Positions 51,143 through 59,030 of a DNA stretch of 64,000 bases are shown here, piece by piece. Source of the DNA: an uncultured Oscillospiraceae bacterium (GTDB lineage Bacteria; Bacillota; Clostridia; Oscillospirales; Oscillospiraceae); the NCBI GenBank assembly GCA_947626495.1, contig CANQSJ010000008.1:1-64000 (forward strand), read 5' to 3'. A program made the position numbers and the translations under genes. Every line of letters starts with the position of its first letter. Position 1 is the stretch's first letter. A model generated the notes under the pieces. The model saw nothing but the letters and a program-made list of their open reading frames with translations. It did not search any database and was not told where the DNA came from.

Positions 51143-51982
51143 TTATAGCAGGAGCGCCAGCGAATCCATCTGCCGCCGCTGCTCAATGGGGCTGCGGGCG
51201 GTGTAGATGCGGGTGGTCTCCACGCTCGAGTGTCCCAGGATGTCGGCGAGCCGCACGATGTCCCGGGTCTTTTTATAATAGGTACGGGCGAAAAGATGCC
51301 GCAGGTTGTGCGGGAAGACCTTGTTCGCCAGCACCTTTGCTTTCGCCGCCAGGGCCTTCAGCGTCTTCCAGAGGTTGCTCCGGTCGAGAGGCTTGCCGGA
51401 CGCGGTGATGAAGACGGGGCCGGACGTGATTTCTCTTTTCGCGCAGTAGTTGAGAAGGAGTTTGCAGAGCTTCTTCGGCAGGAGGATCATGCGGATCTTG
51501 CCCTTGGAGCGGATTTCCGCGTGCCCGGCGCGCGCCGCCTCCACGGTGATGGCGGAGAGCTCCCCCGCCCGCGCTCCGGTGGAACAGAGGGTCTGTAAAA
51601 TCGTGGCGGTGCGCTCGTCTCCGTTCGCTCGGGCGGTATTCACCAGTCTTTCATACTCCGCGCGGGTCATCTCCCGCTCGGGGGCCATGAAAACTCGGCG
51701 TTGTACCTTGAGGAACCGCAGCCGCCATTCGCGGTATCCGCTGATATTCAGCAGCTTATTCACCGCCGTCAGCACGCCGTTTACCGTCCCCGGCGCCAGG
51801 TCCGACGCCTCCAAATCCTGTTTGAAGGCCACCAGCTGTGCCTTGCTCCACAGGTTTCCGTGGCAGAATGCCGCCAGGCGCCGTACCGCCGACAGATACT
51901 TGGCCACCGTGGCCGGCGCCGCCTCGTCCTCTACCAATCGTGCGCGAAAATCTGTCAAAGCTTGTTCGTTCAGTGCGATCAT
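51143..51982 (-). CDS. Tyrosine-type site-specific recombinase (likely inverts the promoter segment)
   Basis: This protein of about 279 residues is a complete phage-integrase-fold recombinase. It has an N-terminal core-binding domain (TVAKYLSAVRRLAAFCHG) and catalytic residues Arg (STGARAGELS), Lys (RSKGKIRMI), His-x-x-Arg (PHNLRHLFART), His (ILGHSSVETT) and the nucleophile Tyr (TRIYTARS). Its gene ends three bases from the right inverted site, the usual arrangement for a dedicated promoter invertase. The second ATG (51982) is preferred because GGAGG lies seven bases before it. A long hairpin covers the sequence just upstream of that ribosome-binding site. Confidence 0.9.
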   Translation of the reverse strand: MIALNEQALTDFRARLVEDEAAPATVAKYLSAVRRLAAFCHGNLWSKAQLVAFKQDLEASDLAPGTVNGVLTAVNKLLNISGYREWRLRFLKVQRRVFMAPEREMTRAEYERLVNTARANGDERTATILQTLCSTGARAGELSAITVEAARAGHAEIRSKGKIRMILLPKKLCKLLLNYCAKREITSGPVFITASGKPLDRSNLWKTLKALAAKAKVLANKVFPHNLRHLFARTYYKKTRDIVRLADILGHSSVETTRIYTARSPIEQRRQMDSLALLL

Positions 51983-51993
51983 GTTCATACCTC

Positions 51994-52048
51994 CATATAA
52001 AAAATCAATGTGCCGGTCCTATCTTTCCCGACACATTGATTTTATATG
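51994..52048. repeat. Long inverted repeat directly before the recombinase ribosome-binding site
   Basis: Arms of 23 and 21 bases, sharing CATATAAAA, TCAATGTG and CGG with a two-base gap and one mismatch, enclose 11 bases (TCCTATCTTTC). The arm nearest the gene runs into GGAGG. It may be a recombinase binding site or an mRNA structure controlling recombinase synthesis. Confidence 0.7.
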
Positions 52049-52100
52049 AAAACCCCGCGTCCCGGAAATCGGGCCGCGGGGTGCGACTGTATTGCAGGAA

Positions 52101-52128
52101 AAAGCCCGGAGAAAACTCCGGGCTTTTT
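52101..52128 (-). terminator. Bidirectional terminator after rplT
   Basis: AAAGCCCGGAG and CTCCGGGCTTT pair around AAAA, with A/T tracts on both sides, 11 bases beyond the rplT stop codon. Confidence 0.9.
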
Positions 52129-52138
52129 TACGGTATGA

Positions 52139-52492
52139 TCACCGAGCGGCCTTCGCCTTCTCCACCAGGGCGGTGAAGGCGGCGGGATCGTTGATCGCGG
52201 TCTCGGAGAGCATCTTCCGGTTCATGTTGACGCCGGCCAGCTTCAGGCCGTGCATGAACTGGGAGTAGTTGGTGCCGTTCAGCTTGCAGGCGGCGCTGAT
52301 ACGGGCGATCCACAGCTGGCGGAAATCGCGCTTGCGCTGCTTGCGGCCCACGTAAGCGTAGCGCAGGCTCTTCATCACGGCCTGATTGGCCATTTTATAA
52401 TGACGGGACTTGCTGCCCCAATAACCCTTGGCCATGCCCAGGATCTTGTTTCTTCTCTTGCGCGTCATCATCGCGCCCTTGATACGTGCCAT
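52139..52492 (-). CDS. rplT: 50S ribosomal protein L20
   Basis: This 117-residue protein binds 23S rRNA early in large-subunit assembly and matches L20 in length and sequence ([50 protein letters not shown]). It is the last gene of the conserved infC-rpmI-rplT operon, 14 bases after rpmI. In Firmicutes L20 commonly represses its own operon by binding the leader mRNA. Confidence 0.97.
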   Translation of the reverse strand: MARIKGAMMTRKRRNKILGMAKGYWGSKSRHYKMANQAVMKSLRYAYVGRKQRKRDFRQLWIARISAACKLNGTNYSQFMHGLKLAGVNMNRKMLSETAINDPAAFTALVEKAKAAR

Positions 52493-52506
52493 CTTTCGTG
52501 TCCTCC

Positions 52507-52710
52507 TTATTTATACGGGATCATGCGCTTGACGGTAGCGGCGTTGGTGCTGTCGGCGTAGGCGCCCTTGCGCAGGCCGCGCTTACGCTTGGTGGTCTTG
52601 CCGTGGCCGTTGAGCAGATGGCTCTTAAAGGCGTGGGCACGCTTGACCTTGCCGTTCTTGGTCAGAGAGAAACGCTTCTTGGAAGCGCTGTGGGTCTTCA
52701 GTTTCGGCAT
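52507..52710 (-). CDS. rpmI: 50S ribosomal protein L35
   Basis: This 67-residue basic protein matches L35 ([32 protein letters not shown]). It lies one base beyond the end of infC, so the two are translationally coupled. Confidence 0.96.
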   Translation of the reverse strand: MPKLKTHSASKKRFSLTKNGKVKRAHAFKSHLLNGHGKTTKRKRGLRKGAYADSTNAATVKRMIPYK

Positions 52711-52711
52711 T

Positions 52712-53275
52712 TCAGTTCGTCTCCTTTGATTTTTCTTGCTTGGGCTGTTTCTTTTGCGGGGTCTGGGCCTTGGGCGAGAGGAATTCGGTCATCAGCCGGC
52801 CCTCCAGCTTTGCGCCCTTATCGACTTTCGCGATCTCAGCGCACTCCTGGGCATACCGCTCCAGAAGCTGCCTGCCCAACTCGGTGTGCGCCATCTCACG
52901 GCCGCGGAACCGCACCGTTACCTTCAGCCGGTCCCCATCGGCCAGGAATTTCTGGCCACTGCGAAGCTTGACCAAAAAGTCGTTCTCGCCGATGGACGGC
53001 GACATACGGATCTCTTTGACCTCGATGACGTGCTGGTTCTTCTTCGCCTCTTTCTCCCTCTTGGACTGCTCGAAGCGATACTTGCCATAGTCCATGATCT
53101 TGCACACAGGCGGTTTCGCTTGGGGAGAGATCATCACCAGGTCCATGTCCCGCTGCTCCGCGATCTGGAGAGCTTCCTCCGAGGACATGATCCCCAGCTG
53201 TTCGCCATCGTCGCCGATCAGGCGTACCTGCGGCTCCCGGATATCCTCGTTAAGAGGATGCGTCATGTTCGCTAT
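52712..53275 (-). CDS. infC: Translation initiation factor IF-3 (probable non-AUG start)
   Basis: This protein keeps the ribosomal subunits apart and proofreads the initiator tRNA. The N-domain (LNEDIREPQVRLIGDDGEQLGIMSSEEAL), the linker (PPVCKIMDYGKYRFEQSKREKEAKK) and the C-domain (EIRMSPSIGENDF, VRFRGREMAH) are all present. A GGGAGG sequence lies ten bases before an ATA codon at 53275, while the first ATG (53266) is 19 bases away. A rare AUA start is therefore likely, in line with the non-AUG starts known for infC, which allow IF-3 to regulate itself. With ATA the length is 187 residues. A C-terminal tail rich in Lys and Gln extends beyond the usual end. Confidence 0.92.
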   Translation of the reverse strand: MANMTHPLNEDIREPQVRLIGDDGEQLGIMSSEEALQIAEQRDMDLVMISPQAKPPVCKIMDYGKYRFEQSKREKEAKKNQHVIEVKEIRMSPSIGENDFLVKLRSGQKFLADGDRLKVTVRFRGREMAHTELGRQLLERYAQECAEIAKVDKGAKLEGRLMTEFLSPKAQTPQKKQPKQEKSKETN

Positions 53276-53309
53276 TGCCAGAACACCTCCCTTTTTAATG
53301 TACAAAAAG

Positions 53310-53334
53310 CGCGGATACAGGACGTATCCGCGCA
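53310..53334 (-). promoter_or_regulatory. Leader attenuator of the infC operon
   Basis: GCGCGGATAC and GTATCCGCGC pair around five bases and are followed on the minus strand by TTTTTGTAC, only 35 bases before the infC start. This is a terminator in the leader, as in the L20-controlled leaders of Firmicutes, where L20 binding favours termination. Confidence 0.75.
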
Positions 53335-53424
53335 AAAACACTCAAAAGGTCTTGCGGCCGCGGCGCGCGCAATAAGGCGGCCGGGCGAGGACGGATACCA
53401 CTGCGTCCTGCTTTGTGCGCAAAT

Positions 53425-53453
53425 AATATACCAGCCCGGCCGGGTTTTGTCAA
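53425..53453 (-). promoter_or_regulatory. Promoter of infC-rpmI-rplT
   Basis: On the minus strand a perfect TTGACA and TATATT are separated by 17 bases, giving a leader of about 140 bases that contains the attenuator. Confidence 0.88.
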
Positions 53454-53488
53454 GTCTATTTTCCCCAAAAAGCGGGGATTATCCAGGC

Positions 53489-53875
53489 ATGACGGAGTTG
53501 GAAACGATCTGCATATTCTGCCTGGGCGGCGGCGCCTACGGGCTGCTGGAGCTGGCATGGCGCCGCCGCACCCACTGGACCATGGTGCTGGCCGGCGGCG
53601 TCTGCTTTCTTCTCATGTACCGGATCGCCGCCACGGACATGGGCCGGCCCTGGCAGTATCTGCTGTGCGCGGCGGTGATCACGTCGGTGGAGTTCATCAC
53701 CGGGGCCGTCGTGAACGTGGCGCTGGGCTGGCGGGTATGGGACTACTCCGCCCGGCCCTGGAATCTGTACGGGCAGATCTGCGCCCGGTATACGGCGTTG
53801 TGGCTTTTGCTCAGCGTCCCCGGATGCGCCCTGGCCAGGGCGCTGCGGGCATCAGTATTCCACCGGGGGCTGTGA
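53489..53875 (+). CDS. CmpB-type membrane protein (putative ABC transporter permease family PF06541)
   Basis: This 128-residue protein has four hydrophobic segments and the motif GWRVWDYSARPWNLYGQICARYTALW, characteristic of the CmpB-like family. Despite the family name, a transport role is not established. It is divergent from infC and overlaps the end of deoC by 24 bases tail to tail. No strong ribosome-binding site is visible. Confidence 0.72.
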   Translation: MTELETICIFCLGGGAYGLLELAWRRRTHWTMVLAGGVCFLLMYRIAATDMGRPWQYLLCAAVITSVEFITGAVVNVALGWRVWDYSARPWNLYGQICARYTALWLLLSVPGCALARALRASVFHRGL

Positions 53876-54724
53876 GGGATCCTCCGCCGGCGCCTCAGGA
53901 GCGGGCTCCTCCACGGGAGCGGACTCTTCCGCAGGCGTGGGCTCCTCCACGGGGGCGGACTCTTCCTCATGGATGGGCTCCTCCACAGGAACGGGCTCCT
54001 CCACGGGGATGGGCTCCTCCGCAGGGGCGGGCTCCTCCACGGGGATGGGCTCCTCCACGGGGGCGGGCGCATTCTCCATCTCGATGGCCAGCTTTACGAT
54101 CCGGCTGGTGCCCAGCCGGTCCGCGCCCAGGGCGATCATATCCTCCGCGTCCTGCATGGTCCGGATGCCGCCGGCGGCCTTCACCTTCACGTGGGGGCCG
54201 CAGTGCTGGCGCAGCAGGGCCACGTCCTCCCGGGTGGCGCCGCCGGTGGAGAAGCCGGTGGAGGTCTTGATATAATCCGCGCCGGAGCTGGACACGATCT
54301 CACACAGCTTGATCTTCTCCTCCTGGGTCAGCAGGCAGGTCTCGATGATGACCTTCAGGATATGGCCCGCCGTGGCGTCCCGGATGGCGATGATCTCCCG
54401 GAGCACGTCGTCCCAGCAGCCGTCCTTGACCATGGCTAGGTTCACCACCATGTCGATCTCGGCGGCGCCGTTGGCCACGGCGTCCCGGGCCTCCTGGACC
54501 TTCACGGCGGTGGTGCTGTAGCCGTTGGGGAAGCCGATGACCGTGCAGATGGGGAGCCGCCCGCCCACATAGCGCTTGGCCCCGGCCACATGGCAGGGCG
54601 GGATGCACACCGAGGCGCACTGATAGCGGATGCCCTCGTCGCAAAGCTGGCGGATCTCCTGCATGGTGGCGTCCTGGCGCAGCAGCGTGTGGTCACACCG
54701 GCGCAATATCTCGTTCAGTTCCAT
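53852..54724 (-). CDS. deoC: Deoxyribose-phosphate aldolase with a PVEEP-repeat tail
   Basis: This 290-residue protein has a complete DeoC core of about 215 residues. It cleaves 2-deoxyribose-5-phosphate to acetaldehyde and glyceraldehyde-3-phosphate. The Schiff-base Lys lies in GADYIKTSTGF (K153), with the assisting Lys in KVKAAGGIRT (K182) and Asp in AEIDMVVN (D91). After residue 220 comes a tail of nine hexapeptide repeats (PVEEPI, PVEEPA, PAEEPI and similar) and a short proline-rich end. The tail is not part of the enzyme fold and is absent from standard DeoC. The gene stands alone, without other nucleoside catabolism genes. Confidence 0.92.
   Translation of the reverse strand: MELNEILRRCDHTLLRQDATMQEIRQLCDEGIRYQCASVCIPPCHVAGAKRYVGGRLPICTVIGFPNGYSTTAVKVQEARDAVANGAAEIDMVVNLAMVKDGCWDDVLREIIAIRDATAGHILKVIIETCLLTQEEKIKLCEIVSSSGADYIKTSTGFSTGGATREDVALLRQHCGPHVKVKAAGGIRTMQDAEDMIALGADRLGTSRIVKLAIEMENAPAPVEEPIPVEEPAPAEEPIPVEEPVPVEEPIHEEESAPVEEPTPAEESAPVEEPAPEAPAEDPSQPPVEY
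53900..54061 (-). repeat. Nine 18-bp repeats in the deoC tail
   Basis: Nine imperfect 18-base units encode Pro/Glu-rich hexapeptides such as PVEEPA. The unit length equals that of the APAEDE repeats at 31491-31562, though the sequences differ. Confidence 0.85.
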
Positions 54725-54741
54725 AGATGTTCCTCCTCACG

Positions 54742-54762
54742 CGGGCAGAGGCCCGTTTTTTT
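54742..54762 (+). terminator. Small terminator-like hairpin upstream of deoC
   Basis: CGGGC and GCCCG pair around AGAG and are followed by seven T residues in the plus direction. It could stop plus-strand transcripts running through the deoC region before they reach the SSB-like gene. Confidence 0.5.
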
Positions 54763-54821
54763 GTTCATATCGGCCCGTCCCGGCGCATAGGCTGAAGCAT
54801 CAACGCTTGCGAGGTGCGCCA

Positions 54822-55424
54822 ATGGACGAGGTGTTCGTCACCAACCGGGCGGAGCTGTGCGGCACCGTGACCGCCCTCCCCCGTTATTCCCATGAGAGCC
54901 GGGGCATCCGGTTCTATACCTTCCCCCTGCAGACCCGCCGGCTCAGCGGCACGGCGGACACGGTGAACATCGTGGCGCGGCAGTCCATGCTGCCCGCAGA
55001 CGACGCGCTCCAGGCCGGCCCCGTCCGGATCGCGGGGGAGCTGCGCTCATACAACAACAAATCCGGCGTGGGCAACCGCCTGGTGCTCACGGTGCTGGCC
55101 CGGGAGATCGGCCCCGGCGGCGAGGATGAGAACCACATCGCCCTCACCGGCACGGTCTGCCGGCCGCCCACGCTGCGCGTGACGCCCATGGGCCGGGAGA
55201 TCTGCGACGTGATCCTGGCCGTATCCCGCCGGTACCGGCGCAGCGATTATATCCCGGTCATCGCCTGGGGCCAGCAGGCCCGGGACATCGCCGACGTACC
55301 CGTGGGGACCCAGCTGGCCGTCCGCGGACGGATCCAGAGCCGGGCCTATACCAAGGTCATCGACGGGGAGAGCTTCCAGCGGCAGGCCTTCGAGGTGTCC
55401 GCCGCAGACGTATTCCCCTTGTGA
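54822..55424 (+). CDS. SSB-like protein with two OB-fold segments
   Basis: This 200-residue protein appears to contain two OB-fold halves: residues about 5-95 (AELCGTVTALPRYSHESRGIRFYTFPLQTRRL) and about 105-200 (IALTGTVCRPPTLRVTPMGREICDVILAVSRRY, YIPVIAWGQQARDIA). Each resembles the start of a single-stranded DNA-binding protein, but the acidic C-terminal tip of housekeeping SSB is missing. It may serve replication restart or another special role rather than being the main SSB. The start at 54822 is preceded by GAGGTG. Confidence 0.72.
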   Translation: MDEVFVTNRAELCGTVTALPRYSHESRGIRFYTFPLQTRRLSGTADTVNIVARQSMLPADDALQAGPVRIAGELRSYNNKSGVGNRLVLTVLAREIGPGGEDENHIALTGTVCRPPTLRVTPMGREICDVILAVSRRYRRSDYIPVIAWGQQARDIADVPVGTQLAVRGRIQSRAYTKVIDGESFQRQAFEVSAADVFPL

Positions 55425-55471
55425 GATTTGACAGTTTTTATTTTATTATATCTTTCAGGCTCTGTCAATTA

Positions 55472-55500
55472 TTGAAAAAAATCCCCGGATAGTTTATGAT
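55472..55500 (+). promoter_or_regulatory. Promoter of glgB-glgA
   Basis: TTGAAA and TATGAT are separated by 17 bases, 42 bases before the glgB start. A TTGACAG / CTGTCAA inverted pair (55428-55434 and 55462-55468) lies just upstream and might be a regulatory site. Confidence 0.7.
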
Positions 55501-55542
55501 AGAGGCAGAAGCATCATTTCTGATCATCCGGGGGGAAACACA

Positions 55543-57417
55543 ATGAGCGCGCTGAACGACTGTACATACCGGGCCCAGGAGCATCTCGGCTGTCACCGGG
55601 AGGGAGACGGCTGGACCTTCCGGGTATGGGCGCCCAACGCCCAAGCGGTGTCCGTGGTGGGAGACTTCAACGGCTGGGACGCGGCCGCCGCGCCCATGGA
55701 GCGGGATCCGGAGGGCTACTGGTCCGCCACCCTGGCCGGAGTGGAGCACGGGCAGGTATACAAATACGCCGTCACCGGCCCGGACGGCCGGCAGGTGCTC
55801 AAGGCGGACCCCTTCGCCTTCCACGCGGAGACCGGCCCCGCCACCGGCTCCAAGGTCTGGCAGCTGGGGGACTATTCCTGGTCCGACGGGGCCTGGATGC
55901 GGTCCCGGGCGAAAAAAGACGTGCGGGCCCTGCCCATGAACATCTATGAGATGCACATCGGCTCCTGGCGGCTGGAGCCCAACGAGGTGTTCCCCAACTA
56001 CAAAAACATCGCGCCCGTCCTGGCGGAATACTGCCAGAAGATGGGCTATACCCACGTGGAGCTGCTGCCCATCACCGAGTTCCCCTTCGCCGGCAGCTGG
56101 GGCTATCAGGCCACGGGCTGGTTCGCCCCCACCAGCCGCTACGGCACCCCGGAGGACTTCATGGCCTTCGTGGACACGCTGCACCGGGCAGGCATCGGCG
56201 TCATCATCGACTGGGTGGCGGCCCACTTCCCCCGGGACGAGCACGGCCTGGCCCGGTTTGACGGCACGCCCCTTTACGAGTATTCCGATCCCCGCAAGGG
56301 GGAGCACTCGGAGTGGGGCACACTGGTGTTCGATTACGCCAGCCCGGACGTGCGGGGCTTCCTCATCAGCTCGGCGCTGTTCTTCCTGGAGACCTACCAC
56401 GTGGACGGTCTGCGGTGCGACGCGGTCAGCTCCATGCTGTATCTGGATTACGGCCGCAAGGCGGGCGAGTGGGTCCCCAACCGGGAGGGCGGCAACATCG
56501 ATCTGGACGCGGTCGGCTTCTGGCAGCAGCTCAACGCCGCCGTGGCGGAGCGGTGCCCCGGCGCCTTCACCGTGGCGGAGGAGTCCACCGCCTATCCCAG
56601 GGTCACCGCCCCGGCGGCGGACGGGGGTCTGGGCTTCACCTTCAAGTGGGACATGGGCTTCATGCACGACACCCTGGACTACTTCAGCATGGACCCCTAC
56701 TTCCGCTCCTTCAACCACGACAAGCTCACCTTCTCCATGATGTACGCCTTCTCCGAGTACTACATCCTGGCCTTCTCCCACGACGAGGTGGTCCACGGCA
56801 AGTGCTCCATGGTACAGAAGATGGCGGGGCTGTATGAGGACAAGTTCGCCTCTTTGCGGGCGCTGTACGGCTATCAGTTCGCCCACCCGGGCAAAAAGCT
56901 CACCTTCATGGGCGGGGAGTTCGCCCAGTTCATCGAGTGGAATTACGAGCAGGGTCTGGACTGGCTGCTGCTGGACTATCCCAAGCACCGCGAGATGCAG
57001 GACTGGTGCGCCGCGCTGGGCAAGCTGTATGTGTCCCAGCCCGCTCTCTGGCAGATCGAGGACAGCTGGGACGGCTTCACCTGGCTCAACCCCGACGACC
57101 GGGACCGGAGCTCCATCGCCTTCCTCCGCCGGCCCAAGGCCCGGAAAAAGGCCAATCCCATCGTCTGCGTCTGCAACTTCACCCCTGTATACTGTGACGA
57201 ATTCGTCTTCGGCCTGCCTGCCAAGGGCACGCTCACGCCCCTGCTCAACAGCGACGACGCCGCCTTCGGCGGCTGGGGCTGCGCGCTGCCCCCCATCGTG
57301 TACGAAAAGGCGGACTTCAGGGAATTCTCCTACCGCGCCAGGGTGGCTCTGCCGCCGCTGTCGGCGCAATACTTTGAATTTACGGAGGATAAAACGCCAT
57401 GCAAGTCAACGAGCTGA
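55543..57417 (+). CDS. glgB: 1,4-alpha-glucan branching enzyme
   Basis: This 624-residue enzyme introduces alpha-1,6 branches into glycogen. It has an N-terminal carbohydrate-binding domain (FRVWAPNAQAVSVVGDFNGWD), a GH13 barrel with IYEMHIGSWR, the nucleophile Asp in VDGLRCDAVSSMLYLDY, the acid Glu in TVAEESTAYP and the transition-state Asp in FSHDEVVHGK, and a C-terminal all-beta domain. Its length is typical of the shorter bacterial form. It overlaps glgA by 19 bases, so both are made from one mRNA. Confidence 0.95.
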   Translation: MSALNDCTYRAQEHLGCHREGDGWTFRVWAPNAQAVSVVGDFNGWDAAAAPMERDPEGYWSATLAGVEHGQVYKYAVTGPDGRQVLKADPFAFHAETGPATGSKVWQLGDYSWSDGAWMRSRAKKDVRALPMNIYEMHIGSWRLEPNEVFPNYKNIAPVLAEYCQKMGYTHVELLPITEFPFAGSWGYQATGWFAPTSRYGTPEDFMAFVDTLHRAGIGVIIDWVAAHFPRDEHGLARFDGTPLYEYSDPRKGEHSEWGTLVFDYASPDVRGFLISSALFFLETYHVDGLRCDAVSSMLYLDYGRKAGEWVPNREGGNIDLDAVGFWQQLNAAVAERCPGAFTVAEESTAYPRVTAPAADGGLGFTFKWDMGFMHDTLDYFSMDPYFRSFNHDKLTFSMMYAFSEYYILAFSHDEVVHGKCSMVQKMAGLYEDKFASLRALYGYQFAHPGKKLTFMGGEFAQFIEWNYEQGLDWLLLDYPKHREMQDWCAALGKLYVSQPALWQIEDSWDGFTWLNPDDRDRSSIAFLRRPKARKKANPIVCVCNFTPVYCDEFVFGLPAKGTLTPLLNSDDAAFGGWGCALPPIVYEKADFREFSYRARVALPPLSAQYFEFTEDKTPCKSTS

Positions 57418-58880
57418 GAGACTCCATCGCGGCGCTGGCCGCGGAGAAGGGTCTGGACCGGCCGGCAAAGATCCTGCTCACCGCCGCCGAGTGCGCCCCC
57501 CTTGCCAAGACCGGCGGCCTGGCCGACGTTGTGGGCACCCTGCCCAAGTACCTGAACCAGCTGGGCTTCGACGCCCGAGTGATGATCCCCTACCACAGCG
57601 TCATCAAGGCCAAATATTCCGACCGGGTGGAATACCTTTTCTCCTTCACCATCTCCCTGGGCTGGCGGACCAAGTTCGTGGGCGTGAACCGGCTGATCCT
57701 GGACGGGGTCACCGTCTGGCTCATCGAGAACGAGGAATACTTCGGCGGTCCCATCTATCTGCCCGACCGGGAGGGCGAGCAGTACGCCTTCTTCACCCGG
57801 GCGGCGCTGGAGAGCCTGTTCCGGCTGGACTTCATCCCCGACGTGATCCACTGCAACGACTGGCACACCGGCATGATCCCCCTGCTGCTGAAGACCCAGT
57901 ACATAGACTCCGGCCTGGGCCGGACCCGGACTCTGCTCACCATCCACAACATCGCCTACCAGGGCCTGTGCAACTTCGACTTCGTCCAGGACTATCTCGG
58001 CATCCAGGAAGGCAGTCTGGGCCTGATGGAGCGCTACGGCATGGCCGCCTTTTTGAAGGCCGGCTGCGTCATGGCCGACCGGGTGAACACCGTCAGCCCC
58101 TCCTACGCCCGGGAGATCTGCACCTGGGAGTACGGCGAGGGCCTGGACCCGGTGCTGAGCCTGCGGGGGGACGTGGACGGCATCGTCAACGGCATCGACC
58201 GCGCGGTGTGGAACCCCGCCTCCGATCCCAAGATCCCCGCCAACTTCAACGCCGATGATCTGGCCGGCAAGGCCGCCTGCAAGGCCGCCCTCATGGAGGA
58301 GACCGGCTTGGAGGTGGTCCCGGACCGGCCGCTGATCGGCATGGTGACCCGGCTGGTGGAGCAGAAGGGTCTGGAGCTGGTGATGGCCGCCATGGACGAG
58401 CTTTTGTGGAACAACGACTGCGCCTTCGTGCTGCTGGGCAACGGCAACAAGAAATACGAGGGCTGGCTGCGGGGTCTGGAGGCGCGCCACCCCGGCCGGG
58501 CCTGCGCCTGGATCGGCTATGACGACGATCTGAGCCACCACATCTACGCCGGATGCGACTTCTTCCTGATGCCCTCCCGGTTCGAGCCCTGCGGCATCTC
58601 CCAGCTGATCGCCATGGCCTACGGCACCCTGCCCATCGTCCGGGAGACCGGCGGTCTGCGGGACACGGTGCAGCCCTACAACCAGTACACCGGCGAGGGC
58701 ACCGGCTTCTCCTTCGCCCGGATGGACGGGCAGGATTTCGCCGACGCGGTGCGCCGGGCCCTGGCCGCCTACGCCGATCCCGCCGCCATGGCCGGCCTCA
58801 TCCAGCACGCCATGGCCGTGGACTACAGCTGCGACAACTGGGCCTTCGAATACGGCAAACTCTATCTCGGCATGCTGTGA
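57399..58880 (+). CDS. glgA: Glycogen synthase (GT5)
   Basis: This 493-residue GT-B enzyme extends glycogen from ADP-glucose. The N-terminal nucleotide-sugar motif is KTGGLADVVGTLPK (K-x-G-G-L); IHCNDWHTGMIPLLLK, LTIHNIAYQG and the C-terminal PSRFEPCGISQLIAMAYGTLPIVRETGGL are all intact. A stretch of about 20 residues before the first strand is slightly longer than usual. glgC and glgP are not in the window, so the pathway is only partly encoded here. Confidence 0.95.
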   Translation: MQVNELRDSIAALAAEKGLDRPAKILLTAAECAPLAKTGGLADVVGTLPKYLNQLGFDARVMIPYHSVIKAKYSDRVEYLFSFTISLGWRTKFVGVNRLILDGVTVWLIENEEYFGGPIYLPDREGEQYAFFTRAALESLFRLDFIPDVIHCNDWHTGMIPLLLKTQYIDSGLGRTRTLLTIHNIAYQGLCNFDFVQDYLGIQEGSLGLMERYGMAAFLKAGCVMADRVNTVSPSYAREICTWEYGEGLDPVLSLRGDVDGIVNGIDRAVWNPASDPKIPANFNADDLAGKAACKAALMEETGLEVVPDRPLIGMVTRLVEQKGLELVMAAMDELLWNNDCAFVLLGNGNKKYEGWLRGLEARHPGRACAWIGYDDDLSHHIYAGCDFFLMPSRFEPCGISQLIAMAYGTLPIVRETGGLRDTVQPYNQYTGEGTGFSFARMDGQDFADAVRRALAAYADPAAMAGLIQHAMAVDYSCDNWAFEYGKLYLGML

Positions 58881-58915
58881 CCCGCCGGGGGCGGACGCTC
58901 CCGTCATTCACGCGA

Positions 58916-58943
58916 AAAGTCCCCGGATATCCGGGGACTTTTT
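58916..58943. terminator. Terminator of glgB-glgA
   Basis: A perfect 28-base palindrome (AAAAGTCCCCGGAT and its complement) has A and T tracts on its flanks and can stop transcription in both directions. Confidence 0.88.
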
Positions 58944-58958
58944 AGCGATATTCCCCCT

Positions 58959-58988
58959 TGTGCATCCCGGTTCGGATGGTGTACAATG
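58959..58988 (+). promoter_or_regulatory. Possible promoter of the BMP-domain gene
   Basis: TTGTGC and TACAAT are separated by 18 bases, with TG before TACAAT; it ends 42 bases before the start codon at 59031. Confidence 0.45.
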
Positions 58989-59030
58989 TCGCCCTGAGCA
59001 AATATCGGCCCCATCGTGAAAGGACGCGCC

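Noticed and set aside
51106-51408. 100-residue plus-strand ORF starting at the GTG in the invertible segment
   Set aside because: In this orientation the transcript should stop at the right inverted site, and the frame runs antisense to the recombinase with Arg/Cys-rich noise. Only its first codons matter, after inversion.
46511-51982. Whole recombinase/surface-protein region as an integrated mobile element
   Set aside because: No attachment-site duplication, tRNA target, excisionase, conjugation or phage gene is seen; the promoter inversion explanation accounts for the recombinase and sites better.
55428-55468. TTGACA at 55428 as the main glgB promoter
   Set aside because: No -10 element occurs at 16-18 bases from it; TTGAAA at 55472 with TATGAT fits better. 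The inverted pair may be regulatory instead.
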